Shown here: positions 61,101-64,000 of the stretch, piece by piece
Layout of the letters: the number at the start of each line of letters is the position of its first letter
Position numbering within the stretch: the stretch's first letter is position 1
Assembly: GCA_030268105.1 (NCBI GenBank)
Contig: BSDZ01000004.1
Location: 801,001-865,000, forward strand
Source: Volvox africanus
Taxonomy: Eukaryota; Chlorophyta; Chlorophyceae; Chlamydomonadales; Volvocaceae
Reading direction: 5' to 3'
Length of the DNA stretch: 64,000 nucleotides
The notes under the pieces: model-generated
The model's database searches: none
What the model saw: the letters and a program-made list of their open reading frames with translations, nothing else
What the model was told of the DNA's origin: nothing
Made by a program: the position numbers and the translations under genes

Positions 61101-63627
61101 AGCTTCCGGAGTTCTTTAGGTATCTCATCTGATGTCCTTTTGCTGACAAAAAAATAAATAACTATTTTTCGGTAAAATAGCTATAGAAGAGGTTTTAGGA
61201 AAGATACTGTCCTTCTCAAAAATTATCAACTGAATTATTTGAACAAAACGACACCTTGATTACCGCGAGCCCCCTCGCCTTAACAACGACAAATGCACTG
61301 CGCGTTGCACTTACACCAATGATAAGTGCAGCTCAGCTAATTGCTAGTATAGATGGCAAGAATCGGAAGCTACTTGAGCAAGATAACAATTGGTCTAGAG
61401 CTACTGTACTCTTTACCTTTCTTGCCTTTAAATTAGGATAAAACTTTGGCTTACCTGCTATTCCCCCAAGGCTATGCCCCACCAAAATTTGGGAAGCTTC
61501 AAAGTTTTTCCTCATAAAATCGGCTGCAGTCGGTTTTGCTTATGAAAGCTAAACTAATAAGATCATAATCGAAGCTCCCAGCAACTGCGTCAAATCCAAA
61601 TGATGCCAAAGATCAGCTTACGCAAAAATCCGCTTGAGGGTGTAGTGATACCTGTAGTATTACCTTTGATGCTACAGCAATGGTCCGATTAGCAAATTCA
61701 ATCTCCGGAAGCCATCTCGTAATCGCGCACCACCACCCTGCCACGTCCACGTCCCATGTCCATTTCCGCGAACAGGAGAACTGGTTTTGGCGACTTATGG
61801 CCCAATGGAGTCGGAGGGAACGTACCCCACCCTGGTTGTCATGCTGAGCGATGCGGGTGGCGATGACACCTTTTGGCAGGTGGTTCAGTCCCGGGGTTGG
61901 GGAGGACGTGGGGGGAAGGCGAAAACACAAGTGCCGCTGAGAGCCTGGAGGTTGAGTGAGTGACATGTTGCACAAACACATACCCACACGTCCGCCAGGG
62001 CGCTATCACGTTGGGGAAATTCGCCGTACCACAACGAATGTACGTAGGTACGGATGCAGTACGACGAGCCCTGCTTCACTTCACAGCTGAGCCCGCCTCC
62101 GCGTCCGCGTCCGCCACCGGGGCTGATGGAAGACGTTGCTGGTGTTGGTGTTGAGAGTTGTGAGGAAGGCAGCAAAGTGGATGTATGGCGCGGCCGGGGT
62201 GGACAAGGTGTTCCTGGCAGCAAGGCGCGGGTGCTCGAGAGACTGAAGGTACGTCGTACGAGGGGCCCAAGGGCACCTGCAGGAGAGGCCTGCTTTTGAT
62301 GGTGCTGGTGGTGCTTGTGATGGTGCTGGTGGTGCTGGTGGTGCAGTTGTTGGTTAGGCAGCTGGAAGGCAAGGAGTGAAGGAGACCACTGGGGGATGGT
62401 CCCGCTGCGTGCGGGGAAGGAGGGGGTGCGTGTTCTTCCCCCAGTTGCTTTCCGAAACCATCATACCATCAAAACATACAGAAAGTATTTGACCCCCACA
62501 GAACCCTTTTCTTTTCCCCTTCCTCTCAGGCCGCTGGGTTCCACTGGGTCATACCCGTCGTGGAAGCCACACCCGAATCCGCCATTTTTGAGCGGGCTCT
62601 GTACGACAGAGCACCCCTGGAGCGGTGGGCCAGCGAAGGGTCGCGGGTGGTGCTGTTGGGGGATGCCGCGCACGGAATGCACCCCATGCTGGGTCAGGGT
62701 GCCCGGTCGGCATTTGAGGTGCGGTGCGGTCTTAGCATTTCCACGAGCTACACGTCATCGTGCGAGCCCTGTGGGTCAGCGCCCCTAAGAGCCCCCCCAT
62801 CATTTGTCTTGGTCATTATATACACCTGATCATGGTGGCGATGCGTGTGTTGGGAAGTGGTCGGAAGTTATCGTAAGAGATCCGTGAACCGGGGGCTGCG
62901 AAGGTCTCGTTGGTGGTTTGCAATTTTAGATATGCGATTGTACCTACGTATTTCGGTGGCTCGGAGTCGACACCTCGGTCGACCGAAACTCCCGACATCA
63001 TTTTGTCCTCCCTTTCTTCTTGTTGTTGCGCATCCCACTTCAGTGAACCCAATATTTTTTACGCGGTGCCCTTTTGCCGCCACCAGCAGCAAGGAGGCCA
63101 ATAATAAACTTTATTACGGATTCTATTACATTATTACTTTTATTACGGATTCTATTAATTTATTACGGATTATATTATTATATTACGTTCAAACATTTTC
63201 ACCTTCTCTACCTTGGACGGAACTACATGTCGCCTCCACCTTATCGCGGTTAGCCATGCTTTATAGCAGCGGTATCATGTCGCGTTTATTCGTCCTCCAA
63301 CCCTCACCCGAAACACACACGTGCACACACACTCATGTACACATGCGCTGGCAACTATTTCCGCCACTAAAAAGAGGCCCTACCGCGTCCCCATTATCGT
63401 AAGATGTGCAGGATGCCCACCAGCTGATGTTGGCTCTGGATGGCCTATGGCCCGATGTACCGGCCGCGGTAGAGCAGTACCAACAGCTCCGAGTCCGCAG
63501 GCACGTACGGAGGTGGCCAGATGGGCGAAGGCAGGGGCCGTGGGAACAGGGCGAGTGGGAACGAGTGGGGCAAGTGCAGGTCCGGAACGCGTATGGAATG
63601 GAGTTATCCCGTATCTTCCTCGTTTGA
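58126..63627 (+). CDS. FAD-dependent monooxygenase (PHBH/UbiH-type aromatic hydroxylase family), 9 exons
   Basis: Group A flavoprotein monooxygenase using NAD(P)H and O2; substrate unknown. Exons: 58126-58198, 58713-58854, 59324-59441, 59854-60242, 60463-60539, 61776-61879, 62087-62248, 62530-62718, 63412-63627; phases join to about 489 aa. Motifs in order: Rossmann IIGGGLGGLALA at the N-terminus; FEASPRLR ending strand 2; VNLVTIRW; LVVAADGVFSVFR (the DG motif); YLGHMNWN; VPGSKARVLERL; GDAAHGMHPMLGQGARSAFE (FAD-ribityl GD motif, G399-D400) continuing DAHQLMLAL across the last splice. A Pro/Ala-rich insert in exon 4 (about residues 145-205) is unusual. The third intron appears to start with GC (59442) not GT. 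The exon 7 start could be 62060 instead of 62087. The last exon reads to a stop at 63627, or may lose a 75-nt in-frame intron; a continuation past the window cannot be excluded. Confidence 0.88.
59040..59071. repeat. 12-bp inverted repeat (8-nt loop)
   Basis: CCACTGCCCTGG (59040-59051) and CCAGGGCAGTGG (59060-59071) are exact reverse complements, in the second intron of the FAD monooxygenase gene. Confidence 0.8.
60660..61600. other. AT-rich insertion in a monooxygenase intron
   Basis: The longest intron of the gene (60540-61775) contains about 900 bases that are far more AT-rich than the exons and the other introns. It includes the hydrolase-like fragment at 61455-61527. Fragmentary frames such as plus-strand LRVALTPMISAAQLIASIDG look protein-like but are broken. 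Confidence 0.55.
61455..61527 (-). pseudogene. Fragment with alpha/beta-hydrolase nucleophile-elbow motif
   Basis: The minus strand encodes AADFMRKNFEASQILVGHSL plus GGIAG. The G-H-S-L-G-G sequence is the catalytic-serine elbow of alpha/beta hydrolases. The preceding amphipathic helix and LVGHSLGG strand match the hydrolase half of bacterial hydrolase/OsmC-like proteins. Stops and frame loss follow on both sides, although a GTAAGC lies directly after it. Probably a decayed fragment; an antisense nested exon is the alternative. Confidence 0.35.
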
Positions 63628-64000
63628 TAAATTGGCCTTTATGTGGGTAATGATAGAGATTGTAGTCGGGGGCCCCTCTCCCCCTCTCCCCCTTTCCCTT
63701 CCTCCCTCCCTTTCCCCTTCCTGCATGTCCACCAGCTCCTGTGTTCTATCTGTTATATCCCGATCGCACATGTTACCAAACAACCCATGCTTCCCATCTC
63801 ATCTTTAATGCGTTTTCCGTCCATTCCATGCACCCAACCTGAACTTTCCGACTTTCCGAACATGTACGACGTCTTTCCACCCTCCTTGAAGATTATATCC
63901 CTTCAACATTCAGCCTATTACCTCCTTCCCTCCGAACTCAGTGACATTTTTCTCATCGGGTGCATGCGTCCGTCGCGTTGTTTTACTGCCTTGGACTTGT
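63628..64000. other. Region after the last monooxygenase exon
   Basis: CT-rich, with CCCTTTCCC runs. I noted no TGTAA and no further supported exon. It is either 3'UTR or an intron leading to a last exon outside the window. Confidence 0.4.

Overview
This is eukaryotic nuclear DNA. The genes are broken into many GT-AG exons, the introns are full of simple repeats, and the putative poly(A) signals are TGTAA, the motif used by volvocine green algae (Chlamydomonas/Volvox group). A guanylate cyclase with an N-terminal PAS half-domain and long Gln/Ala/Ser-rich insertions fits a volvocine nuclear genome. I could not run a search, so the species is not named. All multi-exon models were built by hand from splice consensus, phase continuity and family motifs.

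Layout, left to right. (1) 120-243 (+): possible end of a gene entering from the left. (2) 710-8114 (-): flavin-containing monooxygenase-like gene, 9 exons, 473 aa. (3) 9616-11268 (+): two-exon gene for a signal-anchored protein that may be a glycosyltransferase. (4) 13124-15744 (-): RS-, RGG- and coiled-coil-containing protein with its 5' end unresolved. (5) 16.5-17.7 kb: weak candidate exons on both strands. (6) 18352-23586 (-): ERO1, the ER thiol oxidase, 9 exons, 464 aa. (7) 24202-30161 (+): coiled-coil protein of flagellar/ciliary type, divergent from ERO1 across a 615-bp intergenic stretch. (8) 30.2-37.0 kb: no convincing gene, with an AT-rich island near 33.4-33.9 kb. (9) 37028-51265 (+): very large PAS/guanylate cyclase gene, 14 exons, 1795 aa, with 16-nt and 28-nt microexons in its catalytic core. 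Its introns hold a 279-bp ATATT array, a TATC array, an inverted repeat and three copies of a dispersed repeat, one attached to a retroelement-like ORF fragment. (10) 51.3-58.1 kb: no convincing gene, but a near-perfect 92-nt hairpin and a local duplication. (11) 58126-63627 (+): FAD-dependent (PHBH/UbiH-type) monooxygenase, 9 exons, about 489 aa, with a probable GC-AG intron and an AT-rich insertion in its longest intron.

The genes do not form an operon or an obvious pathway. Two unrelated flavin monooxygenases and the flavoprotein ERO1 share the window, but I see no evidence that they work together. The most secure functional calls are ERO1, the guanylate cyclase and the two flavin monooxygenases.
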